Shown here in pieces: positions 46,178-54,188 of a stretch of 64,000 nt of DNA. How positions within the stretch are numbered: position 1 is the first letter of the stretch; each line of letters starts with the position of its first letter. This stretch comes from Prevotellaceae bacterium UBA6398 (GTDB lineage Bacteria; Bacteroidota; Bacteroidia; Bacteroidales; Bacteroidaceae): assembly GCA_002437495.1 (NCBI GenBank), contig DJQA01000018.1, positions 43,845 to 107,844 on the forward strand, given 5' to 3'. The translations under genes were made by a program, and so were the position numbers. The notes below the pieces were generated by a model, which ran no database searches, was not told the origin of the DNA, and worked only from the letters and a program-made list of their open reading frames with translations.

Positions 46178-48526
46178 ATGAAGAATTTGATTTTAACCTC
46201 TTCTCTCGCCATTGCGGCTGCGGGAATTTTGCCCGCAAACGCCGACGATTCGATACACAGCGAGAAATTGCAGGAAGTGGTGGTGAAAAGCGTGCGCGCA
46301 CAAAAAAATGCGCCGTTTGCGGTGGCAAACGTAAAACAGGCCGAACTCCACAATTTTTCAAAAAGCGGCAAGGAACTTCCGTTCCTCTTTGCAAACACAC
46401 CCGGCATAACGGCGTGGAGCGAAAACGGCCTGGGCACAGGCACAACCTACATGAGAATACGCGGTGCGGCAGGAAGCCGCATAAACGTTACTCTCGACGG
46501 CGTGCCTCTCAACTCGCCCGAAGACCAAACCGTATTCTGGGTAAACATGAACTCATACGGCTCGCTACTCAAATCGGTGCAAATACAGCGCGGAATAGGT
46601 ACGAGCACAAACGGCGATGGCGCATTTGGCGGAACCATATCCCTGCTCACAAATATGCCGAGCCGCAAGAAAATGCTCGAAATCACAGGCTCATACGGAA
46701 GCTACAACACATACAACGTTGGCGCAAACTTTTCGAGCGGACTGCTTGGAAATCACCTTATTTTTGACGGCGCATACCACGAAACGGGGACAGACGGCTA
46801 CATTCACGGCACAAATGGGCGCTCTGGCTCATATTATGGCGGGCTTACTTGGTTTGGCGATAATTTTACACTGCGATACAAAAACATAGGCAACTTCGAA
46901 AAAACCGGACAGGCATGGAACGGCATCATTGCCGGAAACGACGATGCAAGCCTCATGTTTCAGGGAATACACTCGTACAAGGATATGTACAAGCACGGCC
47001 TTGGCAGGTTCAACTCCCTGTATGAAGGTTTGGTTTTCGATTCCAAAAACTGGACATTCCCACAAGACGAAAAAGGAAACTTCCAAACCTACCGCTACAA
47101 GCTCGACAACGGCAAATACTGGGACAGGACAACCGACAACTTCTATCAGAACCACAACATACTCTCGGGCACATGGATGCCAAACGAACACTGGAGCCAC
47201 AACGCCGCGCTCCACTACACCTACGGCTATGGCTACTACCTTGAGTTCCGCCCCCAGAACAAATTCAAGAAATTCGGACTCACCGCAACCGACGCCGAGG
47301 GCAATTCCATCGCGAAAGCCGACTTCGTGAGAAAGAAAGGGCTTACGCAAAACAACTACGGCGCACTCTACAACGTGAACTTCAAGAACGACAAATGGGA
47401 CGTCATAGGCGGAATGAACATGACGCAGTTCCGCTGCAACCACTTCGGCAAGCTGAAATACGTATCAAATGTGGGACAGGTTGAAAACTTCACCGGCTAC
47501 AAGTATTACGATTCCGATGCACGCAAAGACGACTATTCGGCCTTCGCAAAGGCAACATACCATGTGTTTGACTTTCTCGATGTTTTCGGCGACCTGCAAT
47601 ACCGCCACGTATTCTACAAAACAAGCGGCCTTAACGACAGATTCTACGAGAACGACAACAGCAAGCAGTTCCTCGACATTCACAAAAAGTATGATTTCTG
47701 GAACCCCAAAGCCGGATTCAGCTTCCACCAAAGCGGACACAACGCATATTTCTCAGTGGCTTACGCAGGCCGCGAGCCCGAGCGCAACAACTTCACCGAC
47801 AACGGCAGCTATCCCGCGCCAAAGGCAGAACACATGATCGACTATGAGCTGGGCTACAACTACGATGGCGACAACTGGCACGCGGGAGTGAATTTCTATT
47901 ATATGAACTACAAAGACCAGTTTGTGCAAACCGGCCAGCAGAGCGACATAGGCGAAAACCTAACAACAAACATAGACAAGAGCTACCGCCGGGGCGTTGA
48001 GATTTCGGCAGACTGGAGTCCGCTTTCATGGCTCACCGTTGCCGGCAACGCCGCACTCTCGCAAAACAAAATCAAGGACTTCACCGAATATGTGGACAAC
48101 TGGGACGGCGATGCCGTAACGAAGCACTACAGCAAATCCACCCTGTCGTTCTCGCCGTCGGTTATCCTAAACGGTTTCCTCAACTTCCGCTACGCCGGCT
48201 TTGACGCAACATGGCACACTAACTTTGTGGGACGGCAGTATCTTGACAACACCGAGAACAAAGACCGCTCGCTGCCATGCTATTCCCAAACAAACGTGAA
48301 CATGAACTACACCCTCGACACCAAAAAGCTTTCCATGGGCGTAAAGCAGGTTGTGTTCGGCCTCGGCCTCAACAACATTTTCAATCGCCGCTATGCAAGC
48401 AGCGGTTGGGTTTACAGCGCGGTGGGCAAAAGCAGCGGCTACGACCTCGACAACCGTTACTACCAAATAGGCTTCATTCCCATGGCGGGCTTCACGGCAA
48501 TGGGCAACATAACTTTGAGGTTCTGA
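46178..48526 (+). CDS. TonB-dependent receptor, probable thiamine uptake
   Basis: A 782-residue outer-membrane receptor. Signal peptide (NLILTSSLAIAAAGILPANA), a TonB box-like LQEVVVKSVR, a plug domain at about 40-170 (TTYMRIRGAAGSRINVTLDG), and a 22-strand barrel ending in ITLRF. No SusC-type N-terminal CarboxypepD domain, so it belongs to the small-ligand class. The TPP riboswitch upstream and pnuT 1 bp downstream identify thiamine or a phosphorylated form as the likely ligand (the OMP-thi group of Bacteroides). Confidence 0.92.
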   Translation: MKNLILTSSLAIAAAGILPANADDSIHSEKLQEVVVKSVRAQKNAPFAVANVKQAELHNFSKSGKELPFLFANTPGITAWSENGLGTGTTYMRIRGAAGSRINVTLDGVPLNSPEDQTVFWVNMNSYGSLLKSVQIQRGIGTSTNGDGAFGGTISLLTNMPSRKKMLEITGSYGSYNTYNVGANFSSGLLGNHLIFDGAYHETGTDGYIHGTNGRSGSYYGGLTWFGDNFTLRYKNIGNFEKTGQAWNGIIAGNDDASLMFQGIHSYKDMYKHGLGRFNSLYEGLVFDSKNWTFPQDEKGNFQTYRYKLDNGKYWDRTTDNFYQNHNILSGTWMPNEHWSHNAALHYTYGYGYYLEFRPQNKFKKFGLTATDAEGNSIAKADFVRKKGLTQNNYGALYNVNFKNDKWDVIGGMNMTQFRCNHFGKLKYVSNVGQVENFTGYKYYDSDARKDDYSAFAKATYHVFDFLDVFGDLQYRHVFYKTSGLNDRFYENDNSKQFLDIHKKYDFWNPKAGFSFHQSGHNAYFSVAYAGREPERNNFTDNGSYPAPKAEHMIDYELGYNYDGDNWHAGVNFYYMNYKDQFVQTGQQSDIGENLTTNIDKSYRRGVEISADWSPLSWLTVAGNAALSQNKIKDFTEYVDNWDGDAVTKHYSKSTLSFSPSVILNGFLNFRYAGFDATWHTNFVGRQYLDNTENKDRSLPCYSQTNVNMNYTLDTKKLSMGVKQVVFGLGLNNIFNRRYASSGWVYSAVGKSSGYDLDNRYYQIGFIPMAGFTAMGNITLRF

Positions 48527-48527
48527 C

Positions 48528-49115
48528 ATGGATTTCCTTGCCGCACACTGGCTTGACATACTCACCACAATCCTCGGGCTTGCCTACGTCGCGCTCGAAT
48601 ACCGCGCAAGCATCGCGCTTTGGATTGTGGGTATAATAATGCCCGCCCTCGATGTTTACCTATACTACAGCCACGGGCTTTACGGCGATGCCGGGATGGC
48701 GGTTTACTACACGGTGGCAGCCGTGTATGGTTACGCCGCATGGAAGTTTGGCAACAAAGGCAATAAAAAAGACGGTGAAATGCCCATAACGCATTTCCCG
48801 GGAAAACTTGTGCTTCCGGCGTTCATTTTCTTTGCTGCTGCCATGTGGGCTACCTATTATGTGCTTGCCAACTACACAAACTCCACCGTCCCGGTGCTCG
48901 ACAGTTTCACCAATGCCTTGAGTTTTGTGGGATTGTGGGCGTTGGCGCGCAAATACATCGAGCAATGGTTCGTTTGGATTGTGGTTGACATAATTTCGTG
49001 CTACCTCTACATCGACAAAGGAATACCATTCAAAGCGGGGCTTTACGGTTTGTATGTTGTGATTGCCGTAATGGGATACATGAAATGGCGAAAAATGATG
49101 CAGGCAAGGCAATGA
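48528..49115 (+). CDS. pnuT: PnuT-type thiamine transporter
   Basis: A 195-residue inner-membrane permease of the PnuC family with about seven helices (WLDILTTILGLAYVALEYRA and IEQWFVWIVVDIISCYLY are typical). PnuT members of this family carry thiamine by facilitated diffusion, trapped by phosphorylation. Assignment to thiamine and not to nicotinamide riboside rests on the TPP riboswitch and the preceding receptor. In Bacteroides a thiamine pyrophosphokinase gene often follows; here it does not, and serB lies convergent after a terminator. Confidence 0.9.
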   Translation: MDFLAAHWLDILTTILGLAYVALEYRASIALWIVGIIMPALDVYLYYSHGLYGDAGMAVYYTVAAVYGYAAWKFGNKGNKKDGEMPITHFPGKLVLPAFIFFAAAMWATYYVLANYTNSTVPVLDSFTNALSFVGLWALARKYIEQWFVWIVVDIISCYLYIDKGIPFKAGLYGLYVVIAVMGYMKWRKMMQARQ

Positions 49116-49116
49116 C

Positions 49117-49157
49117 AAAAAGCTCCACGGCATTTGTGCCGTGGAGCTTTTTGTTTT
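49117..49157. terminator. Terminator between pnuT and serB
   Basis: AAAAAGCTCCACGGC pairs with GCCGTGGAGCTTTTT, loop ATTTGT, followed by more T. Its A and T flanks suit termination in both directions for the convergent genes. Confidence 0.92.
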
Positions 49158-49173
49158 TTACGGAGCATCTGCT

Positions 49174-50418
49174 TCATAGCCTGCCAAGCTCGCCCAGATA
49201 GCTATCTTTGAAGCCAAGGAAATAAAGCACCCCGTCGAGCCCTATGTTGCTTATCGCCTGCCGGGCGTTGGCTATCACTTTCGGCTTGGCGTGGAAAGCA
49301 ATTCCGAGCCCCGCTTCCGAAATCATGGGCAAATCGTTAGCCCCATCGCCCACGGCAATAGTCTGTGCAAGATTTATCTTCTCAACCTGCGCGATTATCC
49401 TAAGCAGCTCGGCCTTTCGCACACCGTCAACAATTTCGCCCACATACCGTCCTGTGAGTTTTCCGTCTCCACCTATTTCAAGTTCATTGGCATAAACATA
49501 GTCTATATTGTATTTGCGTTGCAGATATTCGCCGAAATAGGTGAACCCGCCGCTGAGTATTGCTATTTTGTAACCACACTTTTTAAGCACCGACATGAGC
49601 CTGTCTGTGCCTTCGGTAATGGGCAGGTTTTCGGCTATGTCTCTCATAACGCTCACATCAAGTCCTTTAAGCAGGGCCACGCGTCGCGTGAAACTCTCCT
49701 TGAAGTCAATCTCGCCGCGCATGGCTCGCGCCGTGATTTCCGCCACCTTGTCGCCCACGCCGTTGCGTTTCGCCAGCTCGTCTATACACTCCGTCTGTAT
49801 CAGCGTGCTGTCCATGTCGAAGCATATAAGCCTGCGCATACGGCGGTACATATCATCGTTCTGAAACGAGAAATCTATTCCGAACTCCGATGAGAGCTCC
49901 ATAAGTTCCTTTTGCATTCCGGGGTAATTTCTTGGCGTTCCGCGCAACGAGAACTCGATGCACGCCCTTACATTGCGCTCCGGATGCACAATGCTAATGC
50001 GTCCCGTAAGGCGCAATATGGAGTCAATGTTCAGCCCCTGCGCCGCTACCACCTTTGCCGCCGCCGCAATTTGGCGGGCCGAAAGGCTGCGCCCTATCAG
50101 TGTTAGAATGTAACGGTTTTTGCCCTGCTGGTTAACCCAATTCTCGTATTCCTCATCGGTAACGGGCTCGAAACCTACCTGGACATTGAGCTCCGAAGCC
50201 TTGAACAGCATTTCCTTCATCACCTGCCCCGCCGAAAGGTCGTCTATCCTTATCAATATTCCGAGCGAAAGCGTGCTGTGTATGTCGGCCTGACCTATAT
50301 CAAGAATATTCGCGCCGTATCGCGAAAGAATATCCATTGCCGATGCCGTAAGCCCCGGCCGGTCCTTGCCTGTAATCCTTATAAGTATTTGCTCCTCCTT
50401 TTTAGATTTGTCCTGCAT
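49174..50418 (-). CDS. serB: Phosphoserine phosphatase with ACT domains
   Basis: A 414-residue enzyme for the last step of serine synthesis. Two N-terminal ACT-like domains (about 8-85 and 100-170) open with LIRITGKDRPGLTASAMDIL (20 residues) and YILTLIGRSLSARQIA; they may sense serine or another amino acid. The HAD phosphatase domain follows with ICFDMDSTLIQTECIDELA (nucleophile Asp), ILSGGFTYF, and AVGDGANDLPMISEAGLG. Fusion to two ACT domains is usual in Bacteroidetes and actinobacteria. Monocistronic by position. Confidence 0.95.
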   Translation of the reverse strand: MQDKSKKEEQILIRITGKDRPGLTASAMDILSRYGANILDIGQADIHSTLSLGILIRIDDLSAGQVMKEMLFKASELNVQVGFEPVTDEEYENWVNQQGKNRYILTLIGRSLSARQIAAAAKVVAAQGLNIDSILRLTGRISIVHPERNVRACIEFSLRGTPRNYPGMQKELMELSSEFGIDFSFQNDDMYRRMRRLICFDMDSTLIQTECIDELAKRNGVGDKVAEITARAMRGEIDFKESFTRRVALLKGLDVSVMRDIAENLPITEGTDRLMSVLKKCGYKIAILSGGFTYFGEYLQRKYNIDYVYANELEIGGDGKLTGRYVGEIVDGVRKAELLRIIAQVEKINLAQTIAVGDGANDLPMISEAGLGIAFHAKPKVIANARQAISNIGLDGVLYFLGFKDSYLGELGRL

Positions 50419-50438
50419 GATAAAACAATATATATGCG

Positions 50439-50470
50439 CGAATTTAGTGTTTTATCATAACACGTGCAAA
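50439..50470 (-). promoter_or_regulatory. Probable serB promoter
   Basis: On the minus strand TTTG (50467-50470), 20 bp, then TAAATTCG (50439-50446), a near match to TAnnTTTG with one change, about 20 bp before the ATG at 50418. Confidence 0.5.
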
Positions 50471-50497
50471 TTATGCCGCCGCGCCCATACTCAAAAA

Positions 50498-50581
50498 AAG
50501 GTCTGATGTAGTTTTTCCTACGTCTGATGTAGTTTTTTTTACATCAGACATGTTTTTTTCTATGTCCCATGCTGTTTTTGC
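50498..50581 (+). repeat. 21-bp phased repeat array 7 (4 units)
   Basis: Units at 50498-50518, 50519-50539, 50540-50560 and 50561-50581. The first unit is identical to the first of array 3. Units 2 and 3 form a hairpin: GTCTGATGTA (50522-50531) with TACATCAGAC (50540-50549), loop of T, then ATG and seven T. It lies in the divergent 318-bp gap between serB and the unknown gene at 50737, just upstream of the serB promoter. Confidence 0.85.
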
Positions 50582-50703
50582 GCCATAGCGAAAACGCAAC
50601 TTTGCCGGCAACTGCCGTTGCACTGCAAGCACACTCTCGCGTTGTTTGCCACACGTGTTGCATCTTTTATATATTGTGCCACAAATGAAAGAGAAAAAAG
50701 TAG

Positions 50704-50711
50704 TACTTTTG
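50704..50711 (+). promoter_or_regulatory. -7 promoter element of the coaX operon
   Basis: TACTTTTG followed by CAC, a TAnnTTTG element 25 bp before ATG 50737. Confidence 0.65.
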
Positions 50712-50736
50712 CACATAATGCATAATCCGACAGCTG

Positions 50737-51180
50737 ATGAAAGCAAGCGAGCATACACAGGAACAAATAAAAAATGTCATATTGCAGGCAATAGGGACGT
50801 TCCAGCCCTCGGGTGAAGCAATGCCCATGACCGACATACTTATACATGCCACCCCCGACACCGGAGAGATAACCGTATGCGATGACGACGGCAACGAGCT
50901 TGCACGCACCGTGGCGGAAGATTTGGCAGAAAACGCGGAAGGCGACTTTTACGAAGAATTGCAACCCGTGCTGCGCCGCTGCATAGCCGCACTGCATACG
51001 CAATTGCTAAACGCGCCCATAATGAAGCCATACGACATACTGCTCGTGAACGATGACGGAGAAACCGTGGCAAACCTATACTGTGTGGAGGATGACACCG
51101 TGGTGCTTGACGAGGAAATGATAAGGAAAATTGACGAAGACCTTGACAATTTCCTGGAAAAACTAATGGAAAAACCGTGA
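50737..51180 (+). CDS. Hypothetical acidic protein
   Basis: A 147-residue, strongly acidic, soluble protein that I do not recognise. It has no signal peptide. Two halves look loosely alike: ITVCDDDGNELART and ILLVNDDGETVANLY, each a beta hairpin with Asp-Asp-Gly, suggesting an internal duplication. The C-terminal helix is DEEMIRKIDEDLDNFLEKL. It starts a probable operon with coaX (37 bp), a barrel protein and lptC. Confidence 0.7.
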   Translation: MKASEHTQEQIKNVILQAIGTFQPSGEAMPMTDILIHATPDTGEITVCDDDGNELARTVAEDLAENAEGDFYEELQPVLRRCIAALHTQLLNAPIMKPYDILLVNDDGETVANLYCVEDDTVVLDEEMIRKIDEDLDNFLEKLMEKP

Positions 51181-51217
51181 GCCGCCGCAGCAAAAGCATT
51201 CTCGTACGCAATTCACA

Positions 51218-51949
51218 ATGGAACTGATTATAGACATAGGTAACTCATCCGCAAAGATAGCCATTTTCGCAGAAGGCAAAATAGTGTTCCAAGACTCATG
51301 CCGCAATGACTTTCTGAAGCCTCTCGACAGCATTTTGGAGAAATACCCGATAAGCCGCAGCATAGTGTCAACCGTGGCAGGACTTAAAGGAAAGGTAGGA
51401 CCGCAATTGCGCCGGGCCGGGCTTCCCGACATACTGCTCAACGACGCAACCACCCCCGAATACAACAAACGCTACGGATTGCCATCCACAATGGGCAGCG
51501 ACCGACTGGGAGCCATTGTGGCGGCAAAAACAAAGTTCCCCAACCGCAACATTCTGGTTGTTGACAACGGCAGCTGCATAACATACGAATTTATATCGGC
51601 AAGCGGTAAATATCTTGGCGGAAACATATCGCCGGGCATATATATGCGCCTACAGGCAATGCACACGTGGACCTCACTACTGCCCCTCGTCGACACAGAC
51701 GGGCCGATACCCGAAATCGGATACGACACCTACACGGCCATGCGCTCGGGAGCAGTGAACGGGGTGAACCACGAAGTGGAAGGGTACATAAGGCACACGC
51801 TTACAAAGCACCCCGACCTCATAACAATAGTTACCGGCGGGGCAGAGACATACCTGTCGGTGAAAGGAGCGGAGATTATATTCGACAAGCACCTTGTGTT
51901 TGAGGGGCTGCGCGAAATACTGCTCAACGCAACCGAATGCAAAATATAA
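51218..51949 (+). CDS. coaX: Type III pantothenate kinase
   Basis: A 243-residue enzyme for the first step of coenzyme A synthesis. Family marks are LIIDIGNSSAKIAIF (phosphate loop Asp), GSDRLGAIVAA, LVVDNGSCITYEFI, GGNISPGIYMRLQAM (usually GGxIxPG) and TGGAETYL near the C-terminus. CoaX is feedback-resistant and uses a monovalent cation. Second gene of the operon that starts at 50737; 26 bp before the next start. Confidence 0.95.
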   Translation: MELIIDIGNSSAKIAIFAEGKIVFQDSCRNDFLKPLDSILEKYPISRSIVSTVAGLKGKVGPQLRRAGLPDILLNDATTPEYNKRYGLPSTMGSDRLGAIVAAKTKFPNRNILVVDNGSCITYEFISASGKYLGGNISPGIYMRLQAMHTWTSLLPLVDTDGPIPEIGYDTYTAMRSGAVNGVNHEVEGYIRHTLTKHPDLITIVTGGAETYLSVKGAEIIFDKHLVFEGLREILLNATECKI

Positions 51950-51975
51950 AAAAAGAGACAACACATTCGACAAAT

Positions 51976-53304
51976 ATGAACAAAAGAACAAAAATACTAT
52001 CCGGAATAGCAGTTGCCGCAGCAATGTCGATTTTTCCCATGTCAACAAATGCGCAAAACGGCACAAACTCGCCCTACTCGCGGTATGGCTTCGGCACCAT
52101 CAACGACCGCGCACAGGGTTTCAACAAGGGCATGGCCGGGGTTGCGCAAGGTTTTCGCGATGCCACATCGGTGAATTTCCAAAATCCGGCATCATATTCC
52201 GCTGTTGACTCTCTGACACTGCTTTTCGACATAGGCGTTTCGCTGCAATACGCCAACTTCAAACAGGACAACCTAAAGAAAAACGCCAAAAACTCCGCAG
52301 TTGACTACGTAAGCGCACAATTCAGGGCGTGGCGCAACGTGGGCATGTCGTTCGGGCTGCTGCCGCTCACCTCTGTGGGCTACAACATCGAAAACAAACA
52401 GACACTTCCCAACATAGACGGAAGCGGAGAGAAAACCGAAACAACATCATATACCGGCGATGGCGGGCTGCACGAAGTTTACCTGGGAGCGGGATGGAAC
52501 ATATTCAAAAATTTTTCCATAGGCGCAAACGCCGGATTTGTGTGGGGCGACTACACCCACTCGATACAGGCGAAATTCAGCGATAACAACGTAAACCAGT
52601 TCAGACGCGTATATTCTGCCGACATATCGACCTACAAAATAGACTTCGGCGCGCAATACAGTAGGCTTGTGTCAAAGAAAGACCTCATAACCCTTGGTGC
52701 AACCTACACGCTGGGGCATCAAATAAATTCAGATGCAGAGTTCATAAACCAAACAACCAACTATTCCGGCTCTGCTACAACAGGCGACACCGTAAAGGTG
52801 GCCAACGCCTTCGAATTGCCACACGCAATAGCCGCCGGAATGGCATGGAACCACAACAACAAATGGAAAGTGGGGGTTGATTACTCAATTGAATTGTGGA
52901 AAAACGCCAAATTCCCGCAGCTCACCTCAAACGGCGGCGAAAACAAATACATATCGTCCACAGGCGCATTCGACAACCGCCAGCGAGTGTCGCTGGGCGG
53001 CGAATACATACACAACAGCCTCGGAATAAAGTATCGCGACCACATACGCTACCGCGCCGGAGTATCATACGGCTCAGCATACGCAAAAGCCAATGGACAG
53101 GGTGGCACAAAAGACCTCATGGTTACCGTGGGCGTGGGGCTTCCGATAGCCAACATTATAAACAACCGCTCCACACTGAACCTTTCGGCGCAATGGGAGA
53201 ACATAAAGCCAAAAGGCCCCGGAGCAGTAACCGAAAATTATTTGCGACTGTGCGTTGGCATCACATTTAACGAGAAATGGTTCCAAAAGTGGAAGGCAGA
53301 ATAA
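51976..53304 (+). CDS. Outer-membrane beta-barrel protein
   Basis: A 442-residue barrel with signal peptide (ILSGIAVAAAMSIFPMSTNAQ) and a mature start NGTNSPYSRYGFGTI, the SPYSRYG motif common to a Bacteroidetes family encoded beside coaX and lptC. FQNPASYSAVD resembles the FadL/PorV-type region. The role is not established. The start is ATG 51976, 13 codons inside the open frame, because the signal peptide begins there. The end overlaps the lptC start by 28 bp. Confidence 0.75.
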   Translation: MNKRTKILSGIAVAAAMSIFPMSTNAQNGTNSPYSRYGFGTINDRAQGFNKGMAGVAQGFRDATSVNFQNPASYSAVDSLTLLFDIGVSLQYANFKQDNLKKNAKNSAVDYVSAQFRAWRNVGMSFGLLPLTSVGYNIENKQTLPNIDGSGEKTETTSYTGDGGLHEVYLGAGWNIFKNFSIGANAGFVWGDYTHSIQAKFSDNNVNQFRRVYSADISTYKIDFGAQYSRLVSKKDLITLGATYTLGHQINSDAEFINQTTNYSGSATTGDTVKVANAFELPHAIAAGMAWNHNNKWKVGVDYSIELWKNAKFPQLTSNGGENKYISSTGAFDNRQRVSLGGEYIHNSLGIKYRDHIRYRAGVSYGSAYAKANGQGGTKDLMVTVGVGLPIANIINNRSTLNLSAQWENIKPKGPGAVTENYLRLCVGITFNEKWFQKWKAE

Positions 53305-54005
53305 AAGCCACACTCCTAACCGTGGGAGCAGCCATAATTACAATCGCATGCAGCAACGACAAAGAACCCACGGCACCGGCTCTGCACAACAGAGATAAAC
53401 TTCCCATAATGTCAACCACGGGAGTATCGAAGCTTATATCCGATTCCGGCGTAATAAGATACAAACTGATAGCTGAAGACTGGAAAGTTTACGACCGCAC
53501 AAAGCCACAAAAACAAACCTTCGTGAACGGCATCTTCATGGAGAAGTTCAACGACAGGTTCAAAGTATCCATGTTCCTTACCGCCGACACGGCTTACTGG
53601 TACGACCAAAACCTGTGGGAACTGCGCGGACGCGTGGAGATAAGAAAGGAAAACGGCACGGTGTTCAATACAAACGAGCTTTTTTGGGACATGGGCAAAC
53701 ACATTGTATATTCCAGTAAATACGTACACATAGTAACGCCGCAACAGGAACTGCAAGGCGTGGGCTTCCGCTCTGACGAAGAACTGACCAACTACGAAAT
53801 AACAAACTCTGCCGGCTCGTTCCCATTGCCCGACGAGAAGAAACAAGAAGACTCCGTTAAACGCGAACCCGACATCCCGGGAAACAATACCACAATAATA
53901 GGCGCGCCTAAGGACATTTCGGAAAAAAACAACGGCAAAGCAAAAAAACACGAAACTCAGGCAGACAGCCGCAAAAGCAAGATTTTACCGAAAAAAAACA
54001 AGTAA
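53277..54005 (+). CDS. lptC: LPS export protein LptC
   Basis: A 242-residue LptC family protein, the bridge that passes lipopolysaccharide from the LptBFG transporter to LptA. N-terminal anchor segment ATLLTVGAAIITIACS ends in a lipobox-like Cys, so it may be a lipoprotein, unlike E. coli LptC. The beta-jelly segment MSTTGVSKLISDSGVIRYKL and RGRVEIRKENGTVF are typical. A Lys-rich tail of about 60 residues follows. It overlaps the barrel gene in another frame. Confidence 0.85.
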   Translation: MVPKVEGRIKATLLTVGAAIITIACSNDKEPTAPALHNRDKLPIMSTTGVSKLISDSGVIRYKLIAEDWKVYDRTKPQKQTFVNGIFMEKFNDRFKVSMFLTADTAYWYDQNLWELRGRVEIRKENGTVFNTNELFWDMGKHIVYSSKYVHIVTPQQELQGVGFRSDEELTNYEITNSAGSFPLPDEKKQEDSVKREPDIPGNNTTIIGAPKDISEKNNGKAKKHETQADSRKSKILPKKNK

Positions 54006-54073
54006 CAATCGGCAACGCATGACAGCACCCCGAATTTTTGCGGCACAAATGCCCGCAGTTTTACTGATTTTTA

Positions 54074-54081
54074 TATCTTTG
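54074..54081 (+). promoter_or_regulatory. -7 promoter element of the ppiD-like gene
   Basis: TATCTTTG followed by CAC. It implies a leader of about 100 nt before ATG 54189. Confidence 0.6.
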
Positions 54082-54188
54082 CACGTATTTAAGTAAAAAT
54101 CGTGCAGGCTACGCTTTGACGTTCTCGACGGAAACGCCGCCGACAAGTACCCGCAAAACATTAAAATCGAAATAAAAAATATTACATA

